From Tillus elongatus (taxonomy: Eukaryota > Arthropoda > Insecta > Coleoptera > Cleridae): 64,000 nucleotides of DNA. The notes beneath the pieces were generated by a model. That model was not told the DNA's origin, searched no databases, and worked only from the letters and a program-made list of their open reading frames with translations. A program made the position numbers and the translations under genes. This document shows, one piece after another, positions 1 through 11,543 of this stretch. The stretch covers positions 152,665,047 through 152,729,046 of the forward strand of contig OZ023265.1 in the NCBI GenBank assembly GCA_964006375.1. Reading direction: 5' to 3'. Position 1 is the first letter of the stretch; each line of letters starts with the position of its first letter.

Positions 1-2
1 TC

Positions 3-125
3 TATATTGGAGGAACCGGAAGATCGTTGAGCACCAGAGTCACGGAACACCTCAGAGGTAGAAACCAACCCAACAATGGCACGTCAGTCTTTGGTTGCCA
101 TTTGAGGGAAAGTGGCCACTGCTTT
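3..125 (+). pseudogene. Penelope-like element, GIY-YIG endonuclease part (5' piece of split ORF)
   Basis: Frame 3 reads YIGGTGRSLSTRVTEHLRG followed by a conserved GCHLRESGH stretch. This matches the GIY-YIG nuclease that forms the C-terminal domain of Penelope-like retroelement proteins: the YIG motif, a catalytic-type Arg in SLSTRV, and EHLRG. The domain nicks target DNA for target-primed reverse transcription. The reverse transcriptase lies upstream of the window. The reading frame is broken after GHCFN by a TA-core repeat and resumes in the same sense at 986. The assignment rests on motif recognition. Confidence 0.8.
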
Positions 126-129
126 AATA

Positions 130-981
<852 letters not shown>

Positions 982-985
982 AATA

Positions 986-1146
986 CAGATGCGGAGATTT
1001 TACACCCCTCAAGTTTTGGTGTAAAACAATTCGTTTTAGAGGAAATTGAGATTTTCAAACATTTCAGCTACCAAGCCAGTGAAGTTTTGAACCTGTCCAA
1101 CACTGATATAGCTAACTTTCCTTCCTTCTATGGACAATTAGTGTAA
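986..1146 (+). pseudogene. Penelope-like element, C-terminal end of the split ORF
   Basis: After the inserted repeat the ORF continues as TDAEILHPSSFGVKQ, then VLEEIEIFKHF, and ends at TAA (1144-1146). The pattern (N/D)A.ILH.......LEE.EI.KH is what follows the GIY-YIG domain in Penelope-like proteins. Joined to the piece at 3-125 it would give an uninterrupted domain, so the repeat at 130-981 entered a once intact ORF. No frameshift or stop is seen apart from the insertion. Confidence 0.75.
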
Positions 1147-2100
1147 TGAGTGCTGCTGAAATCTATGGTTTTCTATTTGACCAGAAGTATGGTGTCTTGA
1201 AGATGGCTGCTCTGTGGCTCTCCTTCCTTTTCTACTCTGTTTGTCATTGATATATGATGCTTCTCACATTTGTTTCTTATTCACCCTTCTGCACCTGCGC
1301 CGTTTCCCCAGCATGTTCTAGGTAGAACAATGGCTGCCCCTCAACAATTCTGTCGTTTAAATCGCCGATCTTTCTTATTGATTTTTGTTTAGAGACAAAT
1401 TTTCTGGCGAATTCAGATGTAGTGTGGCAGGCCTCCTGGTACAAAGGATGAAGTCCTGGCCTATTGAACCTTTTGTATAGTTTTCAAGTACAATTTTTGA
1501 AAATTGTTCAAGTAAGTGGTGTCCATTTTGTTTTGTTCACTAGTAATTTTTCACAAATTTCTTTAAATTAGTGGTTCTCATTGGATTTCTGCTTGATTGT
1601 GCCTCCCTGCTTGTGTTGTTTGACCTGTCAGCTTTACTCATTGGCCTTGCTTTGCTTTCTACAATAGACTTTAATACTTACTTGATTCCGACAATAGATT
1701 TTTGCAATATTGTGGCTTTCAACGCTTTTCATTTTTGCTTTGATGCTTAGCTTAATTTGTTTTTTAATTGCATGTTTTAGCTTTAACATAGTTTTTTAGC
1801 TTGTGTTACTGTATCTGCTTGTGTCATTTTGTAGCTCTCTCAGATTTTAGCGTGACATTTTACTCTGTGACTTGTGATTTTTAACTTTTGACATTTTCTG
1901 TAGAGAATATCTTGTCATCATTTTGCTCTAACGTGCACAATTGCCTACCGGAAAAACTAATGTTTTTCTGACACACCTTCTTATTGTGATTATAGATTTA
2001 TCCCCTGAGGATGACCTCTTGGAGTTCGAAACGCGTTGGGAAGTGATTAAATGAATAAATTTGTTGTCTGGTAAGAAGCCTTTTCATTCAGAAGTTAGTG
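1147..2100 (+). mobile_element. Penelope-like element 3' untranslated region
   Basis: T-rich non-coding sequence directly after the Penelope stop codon. No ORF is recognised. It runs to a hammerhead-like motif at about 2000-2042 and an AATAAA at 2051-2058. Assignment to the same element is inferred from adjacency and from the known presence of hammerhead motifs in Penelope-like elements. Confidence 0.5.
2000..2042 (+). ncRNA. hammerhead-like ribozyme motif in Penelope 3' region
   Basis: CTGAGGA (2005-2011) fits the hammerhead CUGANGA core. It is followed by a short imperfect helix II hairpin, GAAA (2028-2031), a self-complementary ACGCGT helix III, and GGGA pairing with upstream TCCC as helix I. 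The site before cleavage would be GUU, which is a permitted but weak triplet. Helix II has an unpaired T and one mismatch, so activity is doubtful. Confidence 0.45.
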
Positions 2101-2145
2101 AAGTCTATCCCAGACTGTGTGACGTTCAGAAATAAAATGTATATG

Positions 2146-2150
<5 letters not shown>

Positions 2151-2216
<66 letters not shown>

Positions 2217-3632
2217 AACCGATAACTCAAAAAATACTTCACTGATTTGGACCAAATTTGGGAATTACCCTTATTTTGCTAATGGCTTGGATAAGTTCGT
2301 TCATCAAATCTTAACGGCCAATTTTTCTTAATAAAAAATTAAAAAATATTTTTTCAAACGCAATATATCTCAAATTGTCTAAGTGATTGAAACGAATATT
2401 TACAACTTAAAAGAACATAGACATACGTGGTTGTGTACCAATTTTCAAGTCGTTTGATCAAAGGAAAATAAAGTTATTCGAAATTAATAATAAAATAATC
2501 CTCGACATCACTTCAGTTTCTGTAATGCAATATCTACAATGTCGGACAAAGACAGATGACGTTATGTCTACTGCTATACTATTTAAAGAAATGGTAGATA
2601 AAGATCTAAACAATGGAAGTTTTCGGAAGATGTCAGCCGGTAGAACGTTCTGAGAGATACGACAGGGACGCCACCTCGGTGCAGGACCAGGTGTACGATA
2701 GCTCTAGTCTACACAAAATTTTATAGATAGAGCTGTGTACAATAAAGTACAATCAACTAACAATAATTGTGTAAACTGTCAGCCTTGGACCAGTTCTTGT
2801 GTAATACCGGGACAAAGTTTGCATCTAAAAGCGATAAATTTTAACATGCGAATGTATACTATTAATATCAAATTTCGGGACGCCGCAAGTGCGTTATAGT
2901 AGTGGTGTTTCATAAGAATTGTACACTGTTCGTAAGATATACTATTAAAACTAATTCTTTAAATTTCAATGGACCTCTGAAATCGGTTTTAGAGTCCTAG
3001 TTAGCGATTATTTGAAAAAACTAATGTTTTATATGGAGCTACAAAATTAAAATTTGGTCTTAGATATATGTAAATACTGCAAGTGTCTTTAAAAAATTTT
3101 GTTACAAATTTCATTAAAGTTACAAAATTAATTATTTACAAGGGGAATGTACCTGTCAAATTATAAATATGACAGGTATTTTTCCTTATTAATTGCTTGG
3201 ATCGTTTTGTTTTAGTCAACCCATCCAGTTTTTCCAAACAATTAGCAACAAAAAAATTTCGGGACGCAGCAAGTGCGTTATGTTAGTGAATTTTCATGAG
3301 AATTACTATTACTACTATTAGTAAGATATACTATTAAAACTAATTCTTTAAATTTAAATCGACATTTGAGATCGGTTTTAGAGTCCTAGTTAGCGATTAT
3401 TTGAAAAAATGTATGTTTAATATGGAGCTACTAAATTAAAATTTGGTCTTAGATATAATACGTAAAAACTGCAAGTGTCTTTAAAAAATTTGTGTTACAA
3501 ATTTCATTAAAATTACAAAAGTTTTTCAAAAAACAATTAATTATTTACAAAGGGAATGTACCTGTCAAATTATAAATATGGCAGGTATTTTTCCTTATTA
3601 CTTGTTTGGATGGTTTTGTTTTAGTCAACTGT
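2151..3632 (+). repeat. TCR copy 2, with two tandem 3' modules of type C
   Basis: The (TA)n core at 2151-2214 is followed by a body closely matching 11543-12180. Two consecutive modules of about 380 bp each open with the hairpin motif (2880-2894 and 3264-3278). Each module carries a conserved small stem TACCTGTCA...TGACAGGTA. The 5' palindrome is missing. Tandem module copies suggest unequal exchange or slippage at the hairpin boundary. Confidence 0.65.
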
Positions 3633-3647
3633 GGGGTTATCATTATT

Positions 3648-4660
3648 ATGCCATAATCATTCCTTTTTCTAGCATAGTGCGTATGGAAGAAAACGGTTAG
3701 GAAAACCTTCACCTTTGATCAAACATGGCGTGCTTTATTTGATTTTGGTTCTTCATAACGCGTCCATTGGTACGAAAAATTCCTTTATTTTGTTAAGTTT
3801 TCATAAATCCACTTGTTGTCACTAGTTATGACGCCTATCGAAGAAAACGCTTCTGGACACCTTGCCACTTATTTAAAAGCGTGCTTTATTTGATTGATTT
3901 TTTTTTTCATTCGGATCACCGAGTCCTTTCCATACCATAACCATATTCCTTCGTTGCGTTACTAGTGTTGATGTGTTTAGGAAAAACCGCCAGGTAAACT
4001 ATGACGTTTGATTAAACTTGGCGTACGATTTTTATCCCGTAAACATACACCCATGTTTCGTTTCTAGTTATAACACGTATAGGAGAATGGGGTTTGGAAA
4101 ATTTTGACATTTGATGAAACATGGCCTGCTTTCCTTGATCTTTGTTCTTTCGAGCGCTTTCATTGGCACAGTTGATCCCTTATTTATATGCCATTGTCAA
4201 CGTTTTATTAGTGGTTATGACCCGGATCGAAGAAAATAGTTGGAGAAATCTTGACATTTGATTGAACTAGCTGGGCTTTCTTTGATGTTGCTTATATCAT
4301 TTGGATCACTGTGTCCTTCTTGCGATGCCATAATCATACACCCATGTTGATTCAATAGTTTCGATGCCTAACAATGAAAACATTAATGCCTTAACATTTG
4401 TTGTGCTTTCGTCGATTTTGTTTTTTCGGGGCGCTTTTATTGGGACGATTAAGTTCTTCTTTCCATGCCATAATCGATTACCAATGTTTTGTTTGTAGTT
4501 ATAATGCGTATCGAAAAACAGTTTAGAATACCTTGACATTTGATCAAACTAGACGTGCATTTTTTGGGTTTGGTCCTTCAAAACGCGTTTATTAGTACGA
4601 CCGAATTTTCATTTTTATGCTATAATGTCCTCGTTTGTAACTTATTATGATGTGTTTGTG
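3648..4660. repeat. degenerate tandem array, unit about 140 bp, about 7 units
   Basis: Units open with ATGCCATAATC and close with a TTGGTACGA/CCTT stretch. They share phrases such as CGTATCGAAGAAAACGG, TTGACATTTGATCAAAC and TGGCGTGCTTT. Unit starts lie near 3648, 3808, 3932, 4035, 4188, 4325, 4465 and 4617, so spacing is 103-160 bp with indels. The units are strongly diverged, so the array is old. No coding capacity is evident. Confidence 0.75.
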
Positions 4661-4799
4661 TAATTTTGTGTAGCTGGCGACGTACATAAGCCAACATTTT
4701 ATCAGCGATGTTTTGACGATGCTCCTTTCTTCAGGATTTAGCAATCTTGCTGCTATTTGTTTCATGCCCAAATCAATTATAACAAATTTCTATAGTCTA

Positions 4800-5400
4800 C
4801 AGGGTGTTCCATAACATGTGTGACCCACTCCGTGGGGTGATTGGGGATCTCAAAATAATCAAAATGGTCCTACAAATATATGTCCGAAACCCTGTTATTT
4901 TCGAGATACAGGGTGGTGAAAGTTCGGAAAAAGAATATTGAAAATTTTCCATATTTTGTGACTAAATTGAGATAGACAAACCAAATTTGGTACACAACAT
5001 TCACTCACAGGTTGCCATGTTAGGAAAAAATATCAAGCCTTTCAAGCAAGTGGCCGATTTATGTGGGTTCCTTATAATTCAATTACATAAAAAATGTTAA
5101 TACGGCACATTTGAAATCTTTTGTTGCAAATTTTAAATATAGCATTTAATTTTCTGCAAAAAGTATGTCTTGACTTATTTCCATATTTGTCTTGGTCTGA
5201 CAGTAAAAAGCGGTTAAAAAAAAGGTGAAAAACGGTTGTACGGCCCTGTAGAAATTCTTTAAAATATGTGGAACATACGCCACAGGGTGATTGGGGATCT
5301 CAGAATAATCACAAAAAATTATATGAGCATAAGTCCAAAAGCCTGTTGTTTTTGACTTATTTAAAAAAAAAGAAATAATTAAAAAATTTTGTACGGTTCA
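4800..5400. repeat. unclassified transposon debris with a direct repeat
   Basis: ACAGGGTGTTCCATAAC at about 4800 and CAGGGTGG near 4910 resemble termini of insect DNA elements. A segment beginning GGTGATTGGGGATCTCA occurs at about 4838 and again at about 5285, followed each time by related sequence, so this is a direct repeat about 445 bp apart. No ORF or family could be assigned. Confidence 0.35.
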
Positions 5401-6290
5401 GAAAAGGCTAGCATGAAGGACCAGAGGAACTGTTCTTTGTGGGTACAGTTTTGTAATAAATACACGTGGTAAAACAATAACAATTTAATACTACAAATTT
5501 AGCAATTTAAATACAAGAGTGAATGCGGGTGTTCTGACCTAATAATACAATACAATAAACGGTGACCCACGGTTGGAGAGGTGGTTTGCCGTAACCAACA
5601 CGTGGCTGATGTCAATGGTACCTGGCGGCGTTATCCACGGGGGTCAAGGTGGTGCCTGTGTCCAGTTGACGGAGGTGGATTGCGATGTGTGATGCTGCGG
5701 TTGGAGGGATATCTAAGTCAGTCGCTCGTCGAAAGTTTGGGTCTTCCCACAACGAGGCTCACTGACCTGTCCACGTGCGAATGGTGGCAACCGTGGGTAT
5801 TTATGACTTGACTACGTGTCGCGGGTCAGTAGATCTTCCTATGATGCTCCCTGACCGCTGAACGACGACGAAGTTAACTTTGGTGTGACCACAGCATAAT
5901 CAACTATTATGCCATATCTGGCTACCACACACGGTTCAACCGGTCTTGCCGCGGCCTTATTTCACGCTGGATGATAAGGACGTGATGGAGTCTAGGGTTA
6001 TCTTGTAGCTCCTTCTCTCGGTTGTTGACACTTAATTGGTGATTTGTCTCATATATTTGATATGACAGTTCTAATTATACATGACAGTTCTATAGCAACA
6101 CAATTCTGATGACAGGTGACGCTCGAAGACAACTCTCACGGGAATAACAATGTTGTGTCTGCGCCTCTAGTTGCTGTGGAGGGCATTGGGGGGTGGGGGG
6201 TCAGGTGGACTAAGGATGGACAGAGTGGACTCGGGGAGATTCAGGGTGAGGATTAACAATACCAGGATACAACAAATTGTATTAACAAAT
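5400..6290. other. unclassified GC-richer block
   Basis: This stretch is clearly less AT-rich than its surroundings but holds only a short, unrecognised ORF. The outer ends could be read as TGTTCTTTG...GATACAACA, like a solo LTR, but no matching flanking duplication is visible. It could also be a decayed element 5' region. It lies 3' of TMEM272-like gene A. Confidence 0.25.
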
Positions 6291-6339
6291 ATATATATTT
6301 TAAACCAAAGTTAACATTAATCTGTTTTTACAATTTCAC

Positions 6340-6344
<5 letters not shown>

Positions 6345-6394
<50 letters not shown>
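6345..6394. repeat. (TA)n microsatellite
   Basis: About 50 bp of uninterrupted TA just downstream of the last exon of TMEM272-like gene A. No TCR modules are recognisable on either side. Confidence 0.95.
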
Positions 6395-6401
<7 letters not shown>

Positions 6402-6560
6402 AGTATAATATATGAAGGCGGCTGTACGTTTTTGCGAAAAGCTTTTGCTGTAAGGTTTATATGGCTTTGTATGTGTTATAACTCAGCGTACAAAAGGCTC
6501 TGATTTCTGGATAATACACTTCCTTACGACTGTTTTCTTTACCTCCCTAGCGACTAGTAT

Positions 6561-6796
6561 TTACTTTTCTGGGTTTGTATTTCGTTCTCTTGCCTCGTCA
6601 TCGTCGGAGTACCCTCCACAAAGTGCTAAACAACACGCTAAACAGAAACCACAACACATAAAAACTATAAACAATAAGATCAAGGAATATATAATAGTGA
6701 TATAAATAAATGCAAATAGATAACAAGTTTTGTTGCAGTAATTCTTATCGCCTTCTGTGTAACTGGGTTTGTATGCCTGATAAACCCATACGGATC
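6561..6796 (-). CDS. TMEM272-like: TMEM272-like gene A, terminal coding exon
   Basis: The acceptor reads ...TTCAG|GATCC on the minus strand. The exon codes for GSVWVYQAYKPSY, then YCNKTCYLFAF, a long hydrophobic segment ending in a Cys-rich stretch (CCGFCLACC), and an acidic tail with SDDDEARE before the stop. This is the C-terminal part of the TMEM272-like family of small four-pass membrane proteins: an extracytoplasmic loop with paired Cys, then the last membrane helix. The incoming codon is split in phase 1, which matches the donor at 16896. The function of the family is poorly known. Gene B at 37700-37947 encodes the equivalent exon. Confidence 0.8.
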
Positions 6797-7427
6797 CTGA
6801 AAAAAATAAAATAATAAATAGGTAAAACTTTTGCAATTTTCGTGAATCTAACAGTTATTATAATAAAAATGTTCATTGAGAACATTGTTAGCACTAACGG
6901 CGTCTCGTTTGTAGTTAAAGTCATTAATGTACACGTGTAAGGCTACATGCATTTTGACTATCACTAGAAAGATAAACCGGTTTTGTTCTTATTAGAGTTT
7001 TTCAGTATACTATTTGAGTGACAAGATAAAAGCTGAACCGATCTGTGTTTCCAGTAATGGTAAAAATAAATGTAGCCTTTGTACATCCTTATATCAGAGT
7101 AAAAATGAAATGGGTCTGAGAGCTGTTGAAAGAAAATATTTCAAACGAGATGTCGCTAGTGCAATAGCTCTTATGTACTTATTTTCTTGCAAAGGCGTTT
7201 GCAATGTTATAATCGCTATTTCTGTTTAAATATGTAATCCGCGAATATTTCTGTACAAATCATGGTTCTGAAGTCGGCATTATCAAAATATAAGTTCTCT
7301 TCACTGCTGAAATTATAAAACCTTTGGAAGTTTATTCTCCAAAAGATTTTGCGTTTTATGTGTAAAAAATATATATTAAAGTTAAAAGGGACGTGTTAGG
7401 TACGTTAAGAGATCAATATTATGATTT
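6797..7427. other. intron of TMEM272-like gene A, no feature recognised
   Basis: AT-rich unique-looking sequence. A 71-codon plus-strand ORF at 7014-7229 has no recognisable domain and is taken as chance. Confidence 0.5.
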
Positions 7428-7575
<148 letters not shown>

Positions 7576-7589
7576 AAGAAAGTATTATT

Positions 7590-7680
7590 TTATAATAATG
7601 CTGATAATAATAATAATAATAACACTTTATTCCTGAACACACAATTAACTCAATAAAGTCAGCAATACTAAAAAAAACCA
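7590..7680 (-). repeat. possible LINE 3' tail, (AAT)n with AATAAAG
   Basis: Read on the minus strand: AATAAAGTGTTATTATTATT, a typical LINE 3' end with a short microsatellite instead of poly(A). No coding part is attached. Confidence 0.3.
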
Positions 7681-8168
7681 GTAAACCAAAAATATGATGC
7701 TAAAGATAATAAATTTCGTTTCCGTGAATTCCAACACAAATCGTAGCCTAAAAACGGTTTTAGAAACTACTGTGGTAGCCTCAAAGCTTATAACTAAGGC
7801 ACGGAAAAAATTCAGACAAAAAAGACAAAAATATGCGGATTTAAATGCGTCAAATTGACAAAAACATCTGAAGATTTTAGAAAAAATGCAAATAATTATG
7901 CATAATTTTAAGTTTGCTAAATCACTGAGTATCTATTGTTTTTTTTATTTTTTCGTTAAAAATTTTGATAAAAATGAAACTTCAAGTTTAGTAAAATTAA
8001 TTTGACAATAATAAAACACAATTTGTTAGAAAATACAAGTTTTTTATTCATAAGTATTATAATTTATAAGATTATATATAATTAATTATTATAAATGTAA
8101 TAAAATGATTAACAAAACTATACGAAACAGTATATAAAACATACTAATGTCTTACAATAATTATAAAA

Positions 8169-8411
8169 TCAGTTAATTACTAGTAAGTGTTTTTCAAAGT
8201 TTTCTAGAAGGAAACTTTTTCTTTTGTCAATAAACATGTGTTTAAAAATAGAGAAACTTCGTTCAAAATCAACGGAAGGAATAGGAGCATATTTATATTT
8301 AGAAATAATGTTTGCTTCTAATTCAGTTAAATTTACGTTATCTTCAAAGTTCCCTACAAAAATTTTCGAATTATTTCTTAAAATTTGGAATCCTGTATTA
8401 TTTTGGATCAC
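8169..8411 (-). pseudogene. hAT transposase C-terminal dimerisation region
   Basis: The 80-residue reading contains KYAPIPSVDFERSFSIFKHM, followed by DKRKSFLLENFEKHLLV. This is the C-terminal hAT dimerisation motif, with the (Y/K)(A/P)PI.S.D.ERSFS..K signature and the EN...L block. The ORF start shown by the first Met is arbitrary. It belongs to the copy bounded at 7795-10041 and resembles the second hAT copy at 27.1 kb. Confidence 0.8.
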
Positions 8412-8726
8412 AGGGTTAAATTTATAAGGAATTACTGATCCGGCTGCTCCGCAAACTTATTTACAATCAGGCTCAAATTCATTTATCAAAGCAACTGATT
8501 CTTTAAGGCTGGATTTTTAAAAGGATTTTTGCAATTTATGAGAGCAATGGAAGAGGAGTCGCTCAGAGCGTTAATAATGTTCTGAGTGCGCCGTAATTGT
8601 CAGCAAAAAATACAGCTGCATCAAGCCATGTATCCCAACGAGTTATAACAGGTTATGGAGGCAACGAAAGATTTGGAGCGCGTTCTTTGTAAAATTGAAG
8701 GCGTATTGGAGCTTTTAAAATACTTT

Positions 8727-8870
8727 TTAAATATAGTTAATAAGATCATTTACTACAGGAAACTGCTCTCTTATACACTCTGCTAATCTATTAATGCCAT
8801 GAGCCAAACAAGTTACATGTAATACGTTGGAATATTTTGTTTTTCTTTTATCGGCGCTTAAGCATGTAAG
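8727..8870 (-). pseudogene. hAT transposase internal fragment
   Basis: Minus-strand reading VLHVTCLAHGINRLAE, then FPVVNDLIN. This equals the conserved hAT catalytic-core segment LIH.TCLAH...R.AE......FP.VN.LI, and is parallel to LIHCTRLAHGLNRVAEE in the copy at 27.9 kb. It stops abruptly where the LINE at about 8865 begins. Confidence 0.75.
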
Positions 8871-9915
8871 GTGCGGGATGCCGAGGATGACATTAGGTTG
8901 ACTAGGCCATACACCCTCAGGATCCCCAGTAGGGATCAGTGGAGGGAAAATGAGGTTGAATTCCAGCCCGCAAGCCTGCTCTGTTTCACCGACGGATCGC
9001 GGCTGGAGGACCAACAATCCTCCGGGGCAGGAATATACATCGAGGGCCTGGGGGTGCGCGAGAGCTATGCTCTTGGCGCATATACCGCGGCATTCGAAAC
9101 AGAGGTGTACGCTATCCTGTCTATGGCCAATAGACACGATGTGAAGAGGAGTCCCGAGAAGTGTGTGTACATCTGCTCGGATAGCCAGGCAGTCCTCCGG
9201 GCAGTCTGCGCTGCCAGAATCAGGTCTGCACTGGTTCAGGATTGCGCTGACGCCCTCAGAGAACTATCCGGCACAAAGGAGGTACAACTAGTGTGGGTTC
9301 CGGGACACTGTGGCGTGGCGGGGAATGAGGTCGCGAATAATCTCGCAAGGCTTGGTTCCCGGCCGCCGTTCTTTGGCCCGGAGCCGGCGATAGGTATAAG
9401 TAGGAAGACGGTCTCTGTCGCCTTAGACAGGTGGACCGAGGAAGCAATGAAGATGTACTGGGGGTCGGTAGGTGACTGCAGGCAGGCGGGGGGCTTCGTG
9501 GAGGGGCCGGGCAGAGATAAAGTTGTCTGGCTATTTGGAAGGAGTCGACCTACGCTTCGCCGCATCCGTGGGGTGCTTACAGGCCACTCCGCCCTTAGAA
9601 GACACCTCACATTGATAGGCGTAGAGAGGGATCCCATTTGCCAGGAATGCGGCGAGGATGAGGAAACGTCCTACCACTACCTGTGCGAATGCGAGGCTTT
9701 TGGGAGTCTTCGAGCAGAATTGTTCGGATCGAGGATTCTGCAGAGGAATCAGGTAAGTAACATCCAATTGAAGACCGTCACGGCCTTCATCTCGAGGTCG
9801 AGGCGTTTTGGCGATGGAACCGAGGAGGAGTAGAGCATGGTTGCTGGGGTTGGCAAAAGGGGCCCATGGTGGCTTACTTGCTTGGCTTTGGCTTCCTCAC
9901 CACTGCTACTACTAC
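8865..9915 (+). mobile_element. LOA/I-type LINE, 3' part (RNase H and zinc knuckle)
   Basis: Open from 8871 to 9833. The RNase H domain shows CFTDGSR, ETEVYAILSMA, CSDSQAVLRAV and VWVPGHCGVAGNEVANNLAR, carrying the expected D, E, D and D/N-type catalytic positions. A CX2C...H...C cluster (CQECGEDEETSYHYLCEC) follows, as in LINEs that keep a C-terminal RNase H. About 80 bp of 3' UTR follows TAG. It is 5'-truncated and inserted into hAT copy 1. Its GC content is far above its surroundings, so it is a recent arrival. LOA is preferred because the 5' part at 39 kb looks like the same kind of element; I or R1 remain possible. Confidence 0.75.
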
Positions 9916-10049
9916 TTGATATAATCTGAAAACTTATGAGAAAAAATGCAAAACTTGCTGCTTGATTGACAGAAATGCATTTTTTACGAAAAAATGCAAA
10001 AATTGCAAGAAAATGCAAATTGCATTTTTTTCTGTGCCTTACTTATAAC

Positions 10050-11080
10050 TAAAAGTTGACAATGAACTTCCAAAATATTGAAGGTTATATTGGATGTCCA
10101 ATTCACATATCTGGAAATTGGAGCCAATGATTAATTCAACACATAATTTTTAATGAAACCAAAAAACTAAGAGGATTAACTGTCTCGAGCTTCTATTCGA
10201 AACGTTTAAATGGAGACAGGTGAATACACTTTACCATTAATAATTTTCGAAAAGACAAAAATTTAAAAAAGCTTGCGCCTATTTCGAAAACTAGCCACCA
10301 TAATGTACCTACTATATCAATAACTTTTAGTTTGTATTGAAAGTACGGAACGTGAAATATTGAAAAACTGTTTTTTAGCTACAATATAGTTTATAGTTGT
10401 CAGTTTACTTGGCTGAAGATTATGTTCTTTGAAACAAAATTACTTCTAAAGTTTGGCACCTCGACACAGCCGTATTAAATAAAACAAGACACAAATGTGC
10501 TGTTTGATTGGTTTTTGCGCAAGGCTAAGTTGCACCACAATCAAGAGTAAGCCAAGTATCCTTGGATTATAAATAAAGTTTTGTCGGTCTATTATGTAAC
10601 TATCACATCATTATTTATTATACGTTTAAATACAGATTTTCTTATGTTGAAAGTTATTTATTGCATAAAATTTATAGAGATATTTTTTGTCTTATAATGT
10701 GAATTAGCTTAGATTCTCTTTCAAATATTTAGCAATAAATGTTTTAAAATAATATATAGATTTAAAAAAAATTAAGCAAAGTTAAAAAGTTAGATAAACA
10801 AACAAATTGATTAACACTATTTTATATTGTATGTATAATTGCCGTTTCGCTGAAGTTCTCAGCTTTGTCAAATACAGAATGAAAGTAAGAGCCTAAAATT
10901 CCAAATATCTACTTCGTGTTAAATGAACATTTCGAAGAATTGACACGTTTCTGTCTTCTCAGGAGAACTAATTACGGTAGAGTGTCGATATTCACTCGGA
11001 ACTACCCGTTTTTATGGGAGCATTTATGACATACTGCAGGTCTGTAAACACCCCTTGCGTAATTATGAATTCGTGCAAAC
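10050..11080. other. gene A intron, unique-looking AT-rich DNA
   Basis: No coding, transposon or repeat signal was recognised. Confidence 0.4.
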
Positions 11081-11257
11081 ATAAGTACACTTGGAGAACC
11101 CAAATCACCACAACACATTTTAAAAGACCTGACGATCGTTTCACTAACCAAGTTAGCATTCTGTTTCATCCTCTGATGACGCTAACTTGGTTAGTGAAAC
11201 GATCGTCAGGTCTTTTAAAATGTGTTGTGGTGATTTGGGTTCTCCAAGTGTACTTAT
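11081..11257. repeat. perfect 77-bp inverted repeat with 23-bp loop
   Basis: Arms 11081-11157 and 11181-11257 are exact reverse complements by eye over all 77 bases. The loop is 11158-11180. Such identity implies a recent origin. The right arm with the loop forms a hammerhead ribozyme core, so this is probably two head-to-head ends of a Penelope-like element. Confidence 0.9.
11168..11212 (+). ncRNA. hammerhead ribozyme core (type I-like)
   Basis: CTGATGA (11173-11179) is the canonical core. Helix II CTAAC-TTG-GTTAG pairs perfectly, GAAA follows at 11196-11199, and ACGATCGTC makes a very short helix III ending in the GUC cleavage triplet (predicted cut after 11207). CCT and AGG form the start of helix I. 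Minimal hammerheads with short helix III are known in Penelope-like elements. Cleavage itself is inferred. Confidence 0.6.
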
Positions 11258-11356
11258 CAGTGCTCATCACAGGTTCCAATCTTTACTTCGTGCAAACAGT
11301 TTAATAATGGGCTATTGTTAGTTTGGTCAATTTGCGCGTTTAGTAAATTTCCTGTA

Positions 11357-11481
11357 TTTTAGTGAATTTTCTTAATGAAAATTCACTAATAGAGAGGTAT
11401 CGATGGTGAGACTTTCGGAAAATTTCTTCAAATGAGCACGAATTAGGGCCTCTGGAACCCATTTCTATGGTTATTTAAAAT

Positions 11482-11543
<62 letters not shown>

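Larger units (their letters stand above)
7795..10041 (-). mobile_element. hAT transposon copy 1 with 8-bp target duplication
   Basis: Terminal inverted repeats TAAGGCACGGAAAAAATT (7795) and TAAGGCACAGAAAAAAAT (reverse complement ending 10041) are flanked on both sides by CTTATAAC (7787-7794 and 10042-10049). An 8-bp duplication is the hAT hallmark. Inside, on the minus strand, are hAT transposase fragments at 8169-8411 and about 8727-8870. A LOA-type LINE fragment of about 1 kb sits at about 8865-9915. The transposase N-terminus is absent, so the copy is dead and internally deleted. Confidence 0.85.

Noticed and set aside
5400..6290. Solo LTR
   Set aside because: TG...CA-like ends can be chosen but no flanking duplication or second copy was seen, so it is left unclassified.
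7014..7229. 71-codon ORF in gene A intron
   Set aside because: No domain, no splice or start context, composition as in the surrounding intron.
9236..9637. Minus-strand ORFs over the LOA LINE
   Set aside because: Shadows of the GC-rich RNase H reading frame on the plus strand.
11014..11304. 96-codon plus-strand ORF across the palindrome
   Set aside because: It reads both arms of a 77-bp inverted repeat; no domain, and the DNA structure explains the open frame.
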